DNA of 57,547 nucleotides, from NCBI GenBank assembly GCA_903855945.1, contig CAIOAK010000167.1:1-57547 (forward strand), given 5' to 3'. This DNA comes from an uncultured Anaeromyxobacter sp. (GTDB taxonomy: Bacteria; Myxococcota; Myxococcia; Myxococcales; Anaeromyxobacteraceae). Positions within the stretch are counted from its first letter, which is position 1. Every line of letters begins with the position of its first letter. Under the pieces are notes generated by a model. It did no database searches and was not told where the DNA came from. It saw nothing but the letters and a program-made list of their open reading frames with translations. The position numbers and the translations under genes were made by a program. This document shows, piece after piece, positions 41,121 to 49,341 of this stretch.

Positions 41121-41858
41121 CTAACCGGGAGGGGCGAGGCTCGCCTGCAGGACGAGGACGAGCAGGTTGGAGAGGGTGTGGGCCACCACCGGTGCGGCCA
41201 CCCCTCCCGTCCGGGCGCGCAGCCATCCGAAGAGCAGGGCGGGGAAGAAGGTGGCGAGCCGCCAGGGCTGGAGGGTGATCAGGTGGCCGGCGGCGAAGAG
41301 GACCTGGGTGGCGAGGAAGCCCGGTCCCACCGCGGCGCCGAGCAGCGTCCGGGTCGGACCGGAGCGTGCCCAGGCGGTCTGCATCCAGCCCCGGTAGAAG
41401 AGCTCCTCCGGAAGCGCCACCACGAGGAGCTGGACCAGCGCCGCCATCGCGAAACCGGGCGGCAGGCGCAGGTGGAAATCGCCCGGCAGGCCGGCGAGCC
41501 GCGTCGCGGCGACCACGGCGGCGGCGAAGGGCGGCAGGACGAGCAGCGACACGAGCAGTCCCTGGGCTGCGCCGGAGCCCCACGCACGCCACGTCCGGGC
41601 GTCGTCGAGTCCCCACCACCCGAGACCGTACTGCGACCAGCCCTCCCCCCGCTCGCGGAGCTTCCGGTCGGGGACGAGCACGAAGAGGATCGCGGCGATC
41701 CCGGCGAGGTTGGCCCGGAGGAGCCCGGTGGGGTCGAGGCCGGCCAGGACCGATGCGGCTCCGATCCCACCCACGACCCAGCACCAGGAGAGCAGGAGCT
41801 CCCGCGTCGTGGGGGGTGGACCCCCGGCTCTGCCCGCCGGTGCTATCCTCGGCATCAT
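41121..41858 (-). CDS. CPBP-family intramembrane metalloprotease or glutamic protease
   Basis: The 245-aa polytopic membrane protein carries the CPBP (Abi) signatures: PEELFYRGWMQT (two Glu and an Arg, near 143-154), AAGHLI (His) and HTLSNLL (His and Asn, near 228). Family members cleave prenylated or membrane proteins; in myxobacteria some act as myxosortases, but nothing here proves that. Start codons are tandem ATGs at 41858 and 41855; the first overlaps the start codon of the divergent MEMO gene by 2 bp. It heads the minus-strand group with dgt. Confidence 0.8.
   Translation of the reverse strand: MMPRIAPAGRAGGPPPTTRELLLSWCWVVGGIGAASVLAGLDPTGLLRANLAGIAAILFVLVPDRKLRERGEGWSQYGLGWWGLDDARTWRAWGSGAAQGLLVSLLVLPPFAAAVVAATRLAGLPGDFHLRLPPGFAMAALVQLLVVALPEELFYRGWMQTAWARSGPTRTLLGAAVGPGFLATQVLFAAGHLITLQPWRLATFFPALLFGWLRARTGGVAAPVVAHTLSNLLVLVLQASLAPPG
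41844..41849 (+). promoter_or_regulatory. Candidate -10 (TATCCT) for a leaderless MEMO-family mRNA
   Basis: TATCCT ends 7 nt before the ATG at 41857, with no Shine-Dalgarno. It lies inside the N-terminal codons of the divergent CPBP gene. Confidence 0.4.
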
Positions 41859-42687
41859 GCCTCACGCGGCGACCGAGCGCGAACCTGCGGTCGCGGGGCG
41901 GTTCTACCCCTCCGACCCCGGGCTCCTCGCCGGCCAGGTGGACGGGCTGCTCGCCGGTCCGCCCGGAGGCGCCTCCCCGGAGGCTGCTCCCACGAGGGCG
42001 TTCGGGCTCCTCTCCCCCCACGCCGGCTACGTCTACTCGGGCGCCGTGGCCGGGGCGACCTGGGCCCGCGTCGAGGTCCCCGACCGCGTGATCCTCCTCT
42101 GCCCGAACCACACCGGCAGGGGCGAGCGGCTCTCCCTCTGGCCGGACGGCGCCTGGCGAACGCCGCTCGGGCCGGTGCCGGTGGACGACGAGATGACCCG
42201 GGAGATCGTCGAGGCGGGGCTGGCGCTCCCCGACCGCGCCGCGCACCGGCTGGAGCACTCCCTCGAGGTGCAGCTCCCCTTCCTCCAGCGGCGGCGGCCC
42301 GACGCGGCCATCGTTCCCCTGTGCCTGGGCTCCCTCTCCTTCGCCCGCTGCCAGGAACTCGGCGAGGGGCTCGCCCTGGTGGCGAGGCGCCATCGGGCGC
42401 TCGTCGTGGCCTCGAGCGACATGAGCCACTACCTGCCGGCGCCCGAGGCGCGGCGGAAGGACGGGCTGGCGCTCGACCGCGTCCTGGCGCTCGATCCCCG
42501 CGGGCTCCACGAGGTGGTCACGCGCGAGGAGATCTCCATGTGCGGCGTCGTCCCGGCCACCGTCATGCTCGTGGCCGCCGTGGCGCTCGGGGCGCGCAGG
42601 GCCGAGCTGGTCCGGTACTCCACGTCGGGGGACGTGACCGGAGACCCGGCCAGCGTGGTGGGCTACGCGGGCGTCCTGGTGTGCTAG
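41857..42687 (+). CDS. MEMO1-family protein (AmmeMemoRadiSam system protein B type)
   Basis: The 276-aa protein has the MEMO fold signatures: AVAGRFYPSDP (11-21), LLSPHAGYVYSGAVAG (near 50-65), LCPNHTG (near 81-87), EHSLEVQLPFLQ (near 129-140), and SSDMSHYLP (near 187-195). Family members resemble extradiol dioxygenases with His metal ligands; the bacterial role is unknown. Some organisms encode it beside AMMECR1 and radical-SAM proteins, but neither is seen here. The ATG at 41857 has no ribosome site; gltX follows by 11 bp. Confidence 0.85.
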   Translation: MPHAATEREPAVAGRFYPSDPGLLAGQVDGLLAGPPGGASPEAAPTRAFGLLSPHAGYVYSGAVAGATWARVEVPDRVILLCPNHTGRGERLSLWPDGAWRTPLGPVPVDDEMTREIVEAGLALPDRAAHRLEHSLEVQLPFLQRRRPDAAIVPLCLGSLSFARCQELGEGLALVARRHRALVVASSDMSHYLPAPEARRKDGLALDRVLALDPRGLHEVVTREEISMCGVVPATVMLVAAVALGARRAELVRYSTSGDVTGDPASVVGYAGVLVC

Positions 42688-42690
42688 CTT
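42685..42690 (+). promoter_or_regulatory. Candidate -10 (TAGCTT) for a leaderless gltX mRNA
   Basis: TAGCTT ends 8 nt before the gltX ATG; its first three bases are the TAG stop codon of the MEMO gene. No Shine-Dalgarno lies between. Confidence 0.4.
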
Positions 42691-42698
42691 CCGCGCCC

Positions 42699-44120
42699 AT
42701 GAACGCACCCGTCCGCGTCCGATTCGCCCCCTCCCCCACCGGCTACCTTCACATCGGGGGGGCGCGAACGGCGCTCCTCAACTGGCTCTGGGCCCGCCAC
42801 ACCGGGGGCAAGTTCGTCCTGCGGATCGAGGACACCGACCGGGAGCGATCCACCGACGAGGCGGTCGCCGCCATCCTGGACGGAATGCGCTGGCTGGGGC
42901 TCGACTGGGACGAGGGTCCGGGCGTGGGAGGCCCCTTCGGCCCCTACTTCCAGATGCAGCGGCTCGACCTCTACCGGGAGTACGCGGAGCGGCTCGTCCG
43001 GGGAGGCAAGGCCTTCGCCTGCTACTGCACCAAGGAGGAGCTCGACCTGCAGCGGGAGCAGGCGCGCGCCGAGAAGCGGCAGTTCATCTACCCCGGGACC
43101 TGCCGCGACCTCCCCTACGATCCCTCCCGCCGCCACGTCATCCGCTTCCGGCTCCCCAAGCTCGAGGAGGTGACCTTCACCGACCTCGTGAAGGGAGCCA
43201 TCACCCGGCCGGCCTCCACGCTGCAGGACGAGGTGATCGTCCGCGCCGACGGCGTCCCGCTCTACAACTTCGGCGCGGTGGTGGACGACGTGACGATGGA
43301 GATCAACCTGGTCGCCCGCGGCGACGACCACGTGAACAACACCGCCATCCAGGTGCTGCTCTACGAGGCGCTGGGATACCCGGTCCCTGCCTTCGCCCAC
43401 CTCCCCATGATCCTGGGGGCGGACAAGACCCGCCTCTCCAAGCGGCACGGGGCGACCAGCGTCACCGCCTACCGCGACATGGGCTTCCTGCCCGAGGCGG
43501 TGGTGAACTACCTGGTCCGGCTCGGCTGGTCCCACGGGGACCAGGAGATATTCACTGGCAGTGAATTAGTGGAACACTTCGGCTTCGACCACGTGGGCGC
43601 CACGGCCGGGGTCTTCAACCCGGAGAAGATGGTCTGGGTGAACCAGACCTGGATGAAGTCGCTCCCGCCCGCGGAACTGGCCGCCCGGTCCCTCCCGTAC
43701 TACCGCGCCGCCGGCCTCGAGGTGGAGGGCGACCCCCGCCTGCCCGAGGTGGTCCGCGCGTTCCAGGAGCGGGCCAAGACCCTCGTCGATCTCGTGACCC
43801 AGTCCCGCTGCTTCTTCGCGCCGGTGGAGATGGATCCGAAGGCCCGCGAGAAGTTCCTCGGGCCGGACGCCGCGCCCATCCTCCTGGGGATCCGGGACGG
43901 CATCTCCGCCACCGCCACCCTGGACGCGGGCGTACTCGAGAAGCTCTTCCACGACGTGGCGGCGGCCCGCTCGCTGGGCCTGGGCAAGGTGGCGCAGCCG
44001 GTGCGGGTGGCCCTCACCGGGGGAACCGCGTCCCCGGGGATCTACGACGTGGTGCTGCTGCTCGGTCGGGAGGAGTCGCTGCAGCGTATCGATGCGGCGC
44101 TCCGACTCTGCGCAGGTTAA
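42699..44120 (+). CDS. gltX: Glutamyl-tRNA synthetase
   Basis: The 473-aa class I synthetase charges tRNA-Glu (and possibly tRNA-Gln, feeding the amidotransferase route). The ATP-site motif is RFAPSPTGYLHIGGARTAL (8-26, HIGH equivalent HIGG). The second is KTRLSKRHG (near 244-252, KMSKS equivalent). Also present are LRIEDTDRERS and FGAVVDDVTMEI. Length matches bacterial GltX. A single copy lies in the window; a non-discriminating or discriminating role cannot be judged. It ends 30 bp before aceE. Confidence 0.95.
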   Translation: MNAPVRVRFAPSPTGYLHIGGARTALLNWLWARHTGGKFVLRIEDTDRERSTDEAVAAILDGMRWLGLDWDEGPGVGGPFGPYFQMQRLDLYREYAERLVRGGKAFACYCTKEELDLQREQARAEKRQFIYPGTCRDLPYDPSRRHVIRFRLPKLEEVTFTDLVKGAITRPASTLQDEVIVRADGVPLYNFGAVVDDVTMEINLVARGDDHVNNTAIQVLLYEALGYPVPAFAHLPMILGADKTRLSKRHGATSVTAYRDMGFLPEAVVNYLVRLGWSHGDQEIFTGSELVEHFGFDHVGATAGVFNPEKMVWVNQTWMKSLPPAELAARSLPYYRAAGLEVEGDPRLPEVVRAFQERAKTLVDLVTQSRCFFAPVEMDPKAREKFLGPDAAPILLGIRDGISATATLDAGVLEKLFHDVAAARSLGLGKVAQPVRVALTGGTASPGIYDVVLLLGREESLQRIDAALRLCAG

Positions 44121-44123
44121 CTT
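44118..44123 (+). promoter_or_regulatory. Candidate -10 (TAACTT) upstream of aceE
   Basis: TAACTT starts on the gltX TAA stop codon. It would give a leader of about 20 nt containing GAGGAG, a good ribosome site 6-7 nt before the aceE ATG. Confidence 0.3.
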
Positions 44124-44150
44124 CCCCCAGTCCCTCGCCGAGGAGCTCCG

Positions 44151-46805
44151 ATGCACCGTCCGTCCGACGTCGATCCGCAGGAAACCCGGGAGTGGCTGGA
44201 GGCGCTCGAGGGGGTGATCGCCCGCGAGGGGCCCACCCGCGCCCACTGGATCATCGAGCAGCTCATCGACCGGGCGCGTCGCTCCGGCGCCTACCTCCCC
44301 TTCTCGGCCAACACCGCCTACCTGAACACCATCCCGGTGGAGCGGCAGCCACCGCTGCCGGGCGACTTCGAGCTCGAACAGCGCATCCGCCACGTCATCC
44401 GCTGGAACGCCATGGCCATGGTGATCCGCGCCAACCGGGACACCAACGTGGGCGGCCACATCGCCAGCTTCGCCTCGGCCGCGATGCTCTACGACATCGG
44501 CTACAACCACTTCTGGCGAGCCGCCACCGGGGAGCAGGGCGGGGACCTGGTCTTCATCCAGGGCCACTCCGCCCCCGGCATCTACGCCCGGGCCTTCCTG
44601 CTCGGACTCCTCACCGAGGAGCAGCTCGACCGCTACCGGCAGGAGGTGGACGGGAAGGGGATCTCCTCCTACCCCCACCCGTGGCTCATGCCCACGTTCT
44701 GGAACTTCCCCACCGTCTCGATGGGGCTCGGCCCCCTCATGGCCATCTACCAGGCCCGCTTCATGAAGTACCTGGACGACCGCGGCATGGCCGCCACGCA
44801 AGGGCGCAAGGTCTGGGCGCTCACCGGCGACGGCGAGATGGACGAGCCGGAGGCCATGGGGGCCATCGGCATGGCGGGGCGCGAGCGGCTCGACAACCTC
44901 ATCTTCATCGTCAACGCCAACCTCCAGCGGCTGGACGGCCCGGTGCGGGGGAACGGCAAGATCATCCAGGAGCTCGAGAGCGAGTTCCGCGGGGCGGGCT
45001 GGAACGTCATCAAGGTCGTCTGGGGGCGCCACTGGGATCCGCTGCTGGCCCGCGACCGCACCGGGGCGCTCCAGCGGCGCATGATGGAAGCCGTGGACGG
45101 CGACTACCAGACCTACAAGTCGAAGGACGGGGCCTACGTCCGCAAGCACTTCTTCAACTCCCCCGAGCTCCAGGCGCTCGTCGCCGACTACTCCGACGAG
45201 GACATCTGGAACCTGAACCGGGGCGGCCACGATCCCTTCAAGGTGTTCGCCGCCTACCAGGCGGCCGTGCAGCACGAGGGGGAGCCCACCCTCATCCTCG
45301 CCAAGACCGTGAAGGGCTACGGGATGGGCGAGTCGGGGGAGGCGCAGAACATCACCCACCAGCAGAAGAAGATGTCGGTGGAGGCCATCCGACGCTTCCG
45401 GGACCGCTTCCGGATCCCGGTGCCGGACGACCAGCTGGAAGACGTACCCTACGTGAAGTTCGAGGAGGGCTCACGGGAGCTCGAGTACCTCAAGGCTCGC
45501 CGCACCGAGCTGGGGGGCGATCGTCCCCGCCGCCGCGGCCAGTCGAGCCCCCTGCCCGTGCCGCCGCTCTCCGCCTTCCCCCGCCTGCTCGAGGGCAGCG
45601 GCGACCGCGACATCTCCACCACCATGGCCTTCGTGCAGTTCCTCCAGGTGCTCCTGCGCGACAAGGCCATCGGACCGCACGTGGTCCCCATCGTGGCAGA
45701 CGAGTCGCGCACCTTCGGGATGGAGGGCATGTTCCGTCAGCTCGGCATCTGGAGCCACGTCGGACAGCTCTACACGCCGCAGGACGCCGACCAGCTCGCC
45801 TTCTACCGGGAGGACAAGAAGGGGCAGATCCTGCAGGAGGGGATCAACGAGGCCGGCGCCATGGCCGACTGGATCGCCGCGGCCACGTCCTACTCGGTCC
45901 ACGGCGTGCCCATGGTGCCGTTCTACGTCTTCTACTCGATGTTCGGTTTCCAGCGGGTCGGCGATCTCGCCTACGCGGCCGGCGACATGCGGGCGCGCGG
46001 ATTCCTGCTCGGCGGCACCTCCGGGCGCACCACCCTGAACGGCGAGGGGCTCCAGCACCAGGACGGCCACTCGCACCTCATCGCGTCCACGGTTCCCAAC
46101 TGCGTCTCCTACGACCCGTCCTTCGGGTACGAGGTCGCCGTGATCCTGCAGGACGGGCTGCGACGCATGTACGCGGACCAGGAGGACGTCTACTACTACC
46201 TGACCCTCCTGAACGAGAACCACCGGCAGCCGGCCATGCCCGCAGGCGTCGAGGAGGGCATCCGCCGGGGGCTCTACCTCTTCCGCAAGGGTGCCGAGGC
46301 GCCCGCCGCTCCGCGCGTGCAGCTCGTGGGGTCGGGCGCCATCTTCCACGAGGTGGCCGCGGCGGCCGAGCTCCTGCGCGCCGACTGGGGGGTCGAGTCG
46401 GATCTCTGGAGCGCCCCCAGCTTCACCGAGCTGGCCCGCGAGGGGAACGGTGTCGCTCGCTGGAACGCGCTCCACCCCGGCGAGGCTCCGCGCCGCTCCT
46501 ACGTCGAGGAGCAGCTCGGCCCCACCCGCGGACCGGTCGTGACGGCCACCGACTACATGCGGGCCTACGCGGAGCAGATCCGCGCCTTCGTCCCCCGCCG
46601 CTACGTCGTCCTGGGCACCGACGGCTTCGGCCGTTCGGACACGCGAGAGAAGCTCCGCAGCTTCTTCGAGGTGGACCGTTTCCACGTCGCCGTGGCGGCG
46701 CTCAAGGCGCTCGCCGACGAAGGCGTCCTCCCGGCGGATCGCACCGTGCTCGCCATGAAGAAGTACGGCGTGGACGGCTCCCGCCCCGCCCCCTGGACGG
46801 TGTGA
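44151..46805 (+). CDS. aceE: Pyruvate dehydrogenase E1, homodimeric type
   Basis: The 884-aa thiamine-diphosphate enzyme decarboxylates pyruvate and reductively acetylates the lipoyl group of E2. Length and order match E. coli AceE (887 aa). Visible signatures are HIASFASAAMLYDIGYNHF (near 103-121), the ThDP motif GDGEMDEPEAMG through NANLQRLDGPV (near 225-265), MGESGEAQNITHQQKK (near 392) and FGMEGMFRQLGIW (near 522). It is preceded by a GAGGAG ribosome site and followed by aceF after 2 bp. No lipoamide dehydrogenase gene is in the window. Confidence 0.96.
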   Translation: MHRPSDVDPQETREWLEALEGVIAREGPTRAHWIIEQLIDRARRSGAYLPFSANTAYLNTIPVERQPPLPGDFELEQRIRHVIRWNAMAMVIRANRDTNVGGHIASFASAAMLYDIGYNHFWRAATGEQGGDLVFIQGHSAPGIYARAFLLGLLTEEQLDRYRQEVDGKGISSYPHPWLMPTFWNFPTVSMGLGPLMAIYQARFMKYLDDRGMAATQGRKVWALTGDGEMDEPEAMGAIGMAGRERLDNLIFIVNANLQRLDGPVRGNGKIIQELESEFRGAGWNVIKVVWGRHWDPLLARDRTGALQRRMMEAVDGDYQTYKSKDGAYVRKHFFNSPELQALVADYSDEDIWNLNRGGHDPFKVFAAYQAAVQHEGEPTLILAKTVKGYGMGESGEAQNITHQQKKMSVEAIRRFRDRFRIPVPDDQLEDVPYVKFEEGSRELEYLKARRTELGGDRPRRRGQSSPLPVPPLSAFPRLLEGSGDRDISTTMAFVQFLQVLLRDKAIGPHVVPIVADESRTFGMEGMFRQLGIWSHVGQLYTPQDADQLAFYREDKKGQILQEGINEAGAMADWIAAATSYSVHGVPMVPFYVFYSMFGFQRVGDLAYAAGDMRARGFLLGGTSGRTTLNGEGLQHQDGHSHLIASTVPNCVSYDPSFGYEVAVILQDGLRRMYADQEDVYYYLTLLNENHRQPAMPAGVEEGIRRGLYLFRKGAEAPAAPRVQLVGSGAIFHEVAAAAELLRADWGVESDLWSAPSFTELAREGNGVARWNALHPGEAPRRSYVEEQLGPTRGPVVTATDYMRAYAEQIRAFVPRRYVVLGTDGFGRSDTREKLRSFFEVDRFHVAVAALKALADEGVLPADRTVLAMKKYGVDGSRPAPWTV

Positions 46806-46807
46806 TC

Positions 46808-48061
46808 ATGGGACTCCTCGAGGTACGCGTACCCAACATCGGCGGCTTCAAGGACGTCGGCGTCATCGAGCTGCTCGTGAAGCCGGGCGACAGCGTGGCG
46901 GCCGACGGCTCGCTCGTCACGCTGGAGTCGGACAAGGCGACGATGGACGTCCCGGCCCCCGTGGGCGGCACGGTGAAGGAGGTCCGGGTCAAGGTGGGCG
47001 ACCGCGTGGGCGAGGGGTCGCTCGTGCTGCTGCTCGAGGCCGCGGTGGAGGCGCCGGCACGGGCGCCGACGCCGCTACCCGTCGCCGCGTCCCCCGCCCC
47101 GGTCGCCCCCGTCGCCGCGTCCGCCGCGCCCCCCCCGCCCGCTCCGGATGCCGCACCATCCGGCCCCGCCCACGCCTCCCCCTCGGTGCGTAAGGCGGCC
47201 CGCGAGCTGGGAGTGGACCTCTCCCGCGTCACCGGCTCGGGCCCGCGTGGGCGCGTCCTGCAGGAGGACGTGCAGAGGTTCGTGAAGCAGGCACTCTCCG
47301 GCCAGGCTCCCGTCGGAACCGGGACCGGACTCGACCTCCTCCCCTGGCCGAAGATCGACTTCGCCCGCTTCGGCCCGGTGGAGACCCGCCCGCTCTCCCG
47401 CATCCGCAAGATCGCCGGCGCCAACCTGGCCCGCAACTGGGTGATGATCCCGCACGTCACCCAGTTCGACGAGGCCGACGTCACCGAGCTCGAGGAGTTC
47501 CGGACCCGCCTGAACGCCGAGACCGGGGACAAGGGACCGAAGGTCACGCTGCTCGCCTTCCTCGTGAAGGGCTGCGCCGTGGCGCTGCAGCGGTTCCCCG
47601 ACTTCAACTCCTCGCTCGACGGCGACAGCCTCGTGCTGAAGCGCTACTACCACCTGGGATTCGCCGCCGACACGCCGAACGGCCTCGTCGTGCCCGTGAT
47701 CCGGGACGCCGACCGCAAGGGGGTGCTCGACATCGCCCGGGAACTCGGCGAACTCGCGAGCCGCGCCCGGGAGGGCAAGCTCTCCCTCGCCGACATCCAG
47801 GGGGGAACCTTCTCCATCTCCAGCCTGGGCGGGATCGGCGGCACGGCCTTCACCCCCATCGTGAACGCCCCGGAGGTTGCCATCCTGGGAGCCTCCCGGG
47901 TCGCGATTCGCCCGGTGTGGGACGGGGAGCGGTTCGCGCCGCGCAAGATGCTCCCCCTCTCCCTCTCCTACGACCACCGCGTCATCGACGGCGCGGCCGG
48001 CGCCCGGTTCACGAGCTTCCTGGCAGACGTCCTCCGGGACATGCGGCGCGCGCTGCTGTAG
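46808..48061 (+). CDS. aceF: Dihydrolipoamide acetyltransferase E2 of pyruvate dehydrogenase
   Basis: The 417-aa E2 subunit has a single lipoyl domain (about 1-78; lipoylated Lys43 in ESDKATMDVP), an Ala/Pro linker (about 80-115), a peripheral subunit-binding domain (about 118-157; SVRKAARELGVDL, GSGPRGRVLQEDV) and a catalytic domain (about 190-417) with the acetyltransferase motif YDHRVIDGAAGA. E. coli AceF has three lipoyl domains; one is enough in many bacteria. It starts 2 bp after aceE. A strong stem-loop follows its stop. Confidence 0.95.
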   Translation: MGLLEVRVPNIGGFKDVGVIELLVKPGDSVAADGSLVTLESDKATMDVPAPVGGTVKEVRVKVGDRVGEGSLVLLLEAAVEAPARAPTPLPVAASPAPVAPVAASAAPPPPAPDAAPSGPAHASPSVRKAARELGVDLSRVTGSGPRGRVLQEDVQRFVKQALSGQAPVGTGTGLDLLPWPKIDFARFGPVETRPLSRIRKIAGANLARNWVMIPHVTQFDEADVTELEEFRTRLNAETGDKGPKVTLLAFLVKGCAVALQRFPDFNSSLDGDSLVLKRYYHLGFAADTPNGLVVPVIRDADRKGVLDIARELGELASRAREGKLSLADIQGGTFSISSLGGIGGTAFTPIVNAPEVAILGASRVAIRPVWDGERFAPRKMLPLSLSYDHRVIDGAAGARFTSFLADVLRDMRRALL

Positions 48062-48065
48062 GTGC

Positions 48066-48094
48066 ACCCGGGTGGGAGTTCCCGCACCCGGGGT
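48066..48094 (+). terminator. Stem-loop after aceF
   Basis: Arms ACCCGGGTG...GGA and TCC...CACCCGGGGT can pair with one 2-nt bulge around a loop of 2-3 nt, directly after the aceF stop. No T-run follows, so it would be an imperfect intrinsic terminator or an mRNA 3' stabiliser. Confidence 0.4.
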
Positions 48095-48132
48095 CAGCGT
48101 CACCCAACCTACCCCGGCGGGACTTTCTGTAT

Positions 48133-48157
48133 AAATATCTTATTTTATTAGATATTT
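48133..48157. promoter_or_regulatory. AT-only inverted repeat upstream of the methyltransferase gene
   Basis: AAATATCT (48133-48140) and AGATATTT (48150-48157) form perfect 8-bp arms around a 9-nt AT loop. The surrounding 33 nt (48128-48160) contain only three G or C, in a region otherwise about two-thirds GC. TATAAA at 48130-48135 with a TG upstream could be an extended -10. A transcription-factor operator overlapping this promoter is the simplest reading. Confidence 0.5.
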
Positions 48158-48192
48158 TATGGACCCCTGCGCCCGATCCGCTGGCACGCCGT

Positions 48193-49308
48193 ATGCTTTT
48201 CACTCGTCCTGCGCTGCTGAGGGGAGCGCGCGAGGATACCCACGTGCTCCATCTCGGTCCCCAAGACGTCGTGACCTGGAACGGCCTCCTGCCGGAGGTT
48301 CTGGACAGGGGTTCGTTCCCCGGCGGAGCGGTCGAGGAGGAGGTCCAGGAGAAGCACCTGGGAGCCTTCCGCTTCTTCGCGGGGTCCACCCTCGCCATCC
48401 GGGCCGACCCGCGGGCCACCAGGTGGTTCGAGGCGGGCGCCGACGTGGACGGCGACGACCTGCGCGCCAGCGAATACCTCTCCGACGTGTTCGAGCGAAC
48501 CGGGCACCTGGAGGCGCCGGCCAACGCGTTCGCCGACCCGCGCGCCTACACCCACTTCACCGCCGTCCCGGCCATGCGCGCCGCGCGCGCCCAGTTCGTC
48601 AGCTTCGCCGTTGACACCCTGCCCCCCGAGTCGGGGGCGCTCCGGGTTCTCGACGTCGGGTGCGGCGACGGCGGAATCGTGTCGGAGCTGCTCCCGGCGC
48701 TTCTCGAGGCAGGACGCTGGGACGAGGTGGCGTCCATCACGCTCCTCGACCCCTCCCCCGAGATGATCTCCACGGCCAAGGCGCGGCTGGCGGCCGAGTG
48801 GCCTGGGGCGCGCGTCGAGGGGCGCCTGGCCCGGCTGGAGCACGTGGCGAGCGGGCTCTCCGGACCCTTCGACCTGGCCATCGGGTCCCTCTCGCTGCAC
48901 CACATGCCGGCCGAGATGAAGGGGCGCGCGCTCGCCGCACTCGCCTCGTCGATCGACCACCTGCTCCTGCTCGAGCTGGACGCCGACCACGACTCGCCCG
49001 AGGTGGGCTCTCCGCGGCTGGCCGCCTCGATCCACCACTCCTACGGCTGGCTGCTCGCGCAGGTGCTCGGCCCGGGCGACCCGGACGAGGTGGCGCGGGA
49101 GAGCGCCGACCAGTTCGTGGCGCCGGAGCTGGTCTCGCTGCTCACCCAGCCGCGGGGGACGCGCACCGAGTACCACATGCGGCGCGATCGGTGGCTGACG
49201 CTCCTCGCCGAGGCGATGGGGCCGGAGATCCGCCCTCTCGGCACGCAGACCGCCCTGGCGACTCCGTACGTGGACCTCTTCGCGCTGCACATGGGTAGGC
49301 TCGGGTAG
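48193..49308 (+). CDS. SAM-dependent methyltransferase
   Basis: The 371-aa protein has a class I methyltransferase core at about 145-250: SAM motif I VLDVGCGDGGIVSELL (near 151-166), acidic loop LLDPSPEMI, and IGSLSLHHMP (near 232-241). The N-terminal 140 residues and the C-terminal 100 residues are not assigned; the substrate is unknown. The ATG at 48193 is used because it is the first in frame; an ATG at 48159 is in a different frame. The gene stands alone between aceF and the TMTC-like gene, with the AT-rich inverted repeat about 35 bp upstream. Confidence 0.8.
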   Translation: MLFTRPALLRGAREDTHVLHLGPQDVVTWNGLLPEVLDRGSFPGGAVEEEVQEKHLGAFRFFAGSTLAIRADPRATRWFEAGADVDGDDLRASEYLSDVFERTGHLEAPANAFADPRAYTHFTAVPAMRAARAQFVSFAVDTLPPESGALRVLDVGCGDGGIVSELLPALLEAGRWDEVASITLLDPSPEMISTAKARLAAEWPGARVEGRLARLEHVASGLSGPFDLAIGSLSLHHMPAEMKGRALAALASSIDHLLLLELDADHDSPEVGSPRLAASIHHSYGWLLAQVLGPGDPDEVARESADQFVAPELVSLLTQPRGTRTEYHMRRDRWLTLLAEAMGPEIRPLGTQTALATPYVDLFALHMGRLG

Positions 49309-49327
49309 GGCTCGACCGGCGATCTGG

Positions 49328-49333
49328 TATCGT
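49328..49333 (+). promoter_or_regulatory. Candidate -10 (TATCGT, extended) for the TMTC-like gene
   Basis: TATCGT ends 8 nt before the ATG at 49342 and is preceded by TGG, giving a TG-n extended -10. There is no Shine-Dalgarno. Confidence 0.45.
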
Positions 49334-49341
49334 CGCCGGCC

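Noticed and set aside
48159-48614. ATG in the AT-rich patch as the start of a 151-codon gene
   Set aside because: It is out of frame with the methyltransferase. Its product is Arg/Gly/Pro-rich shadow sequence.
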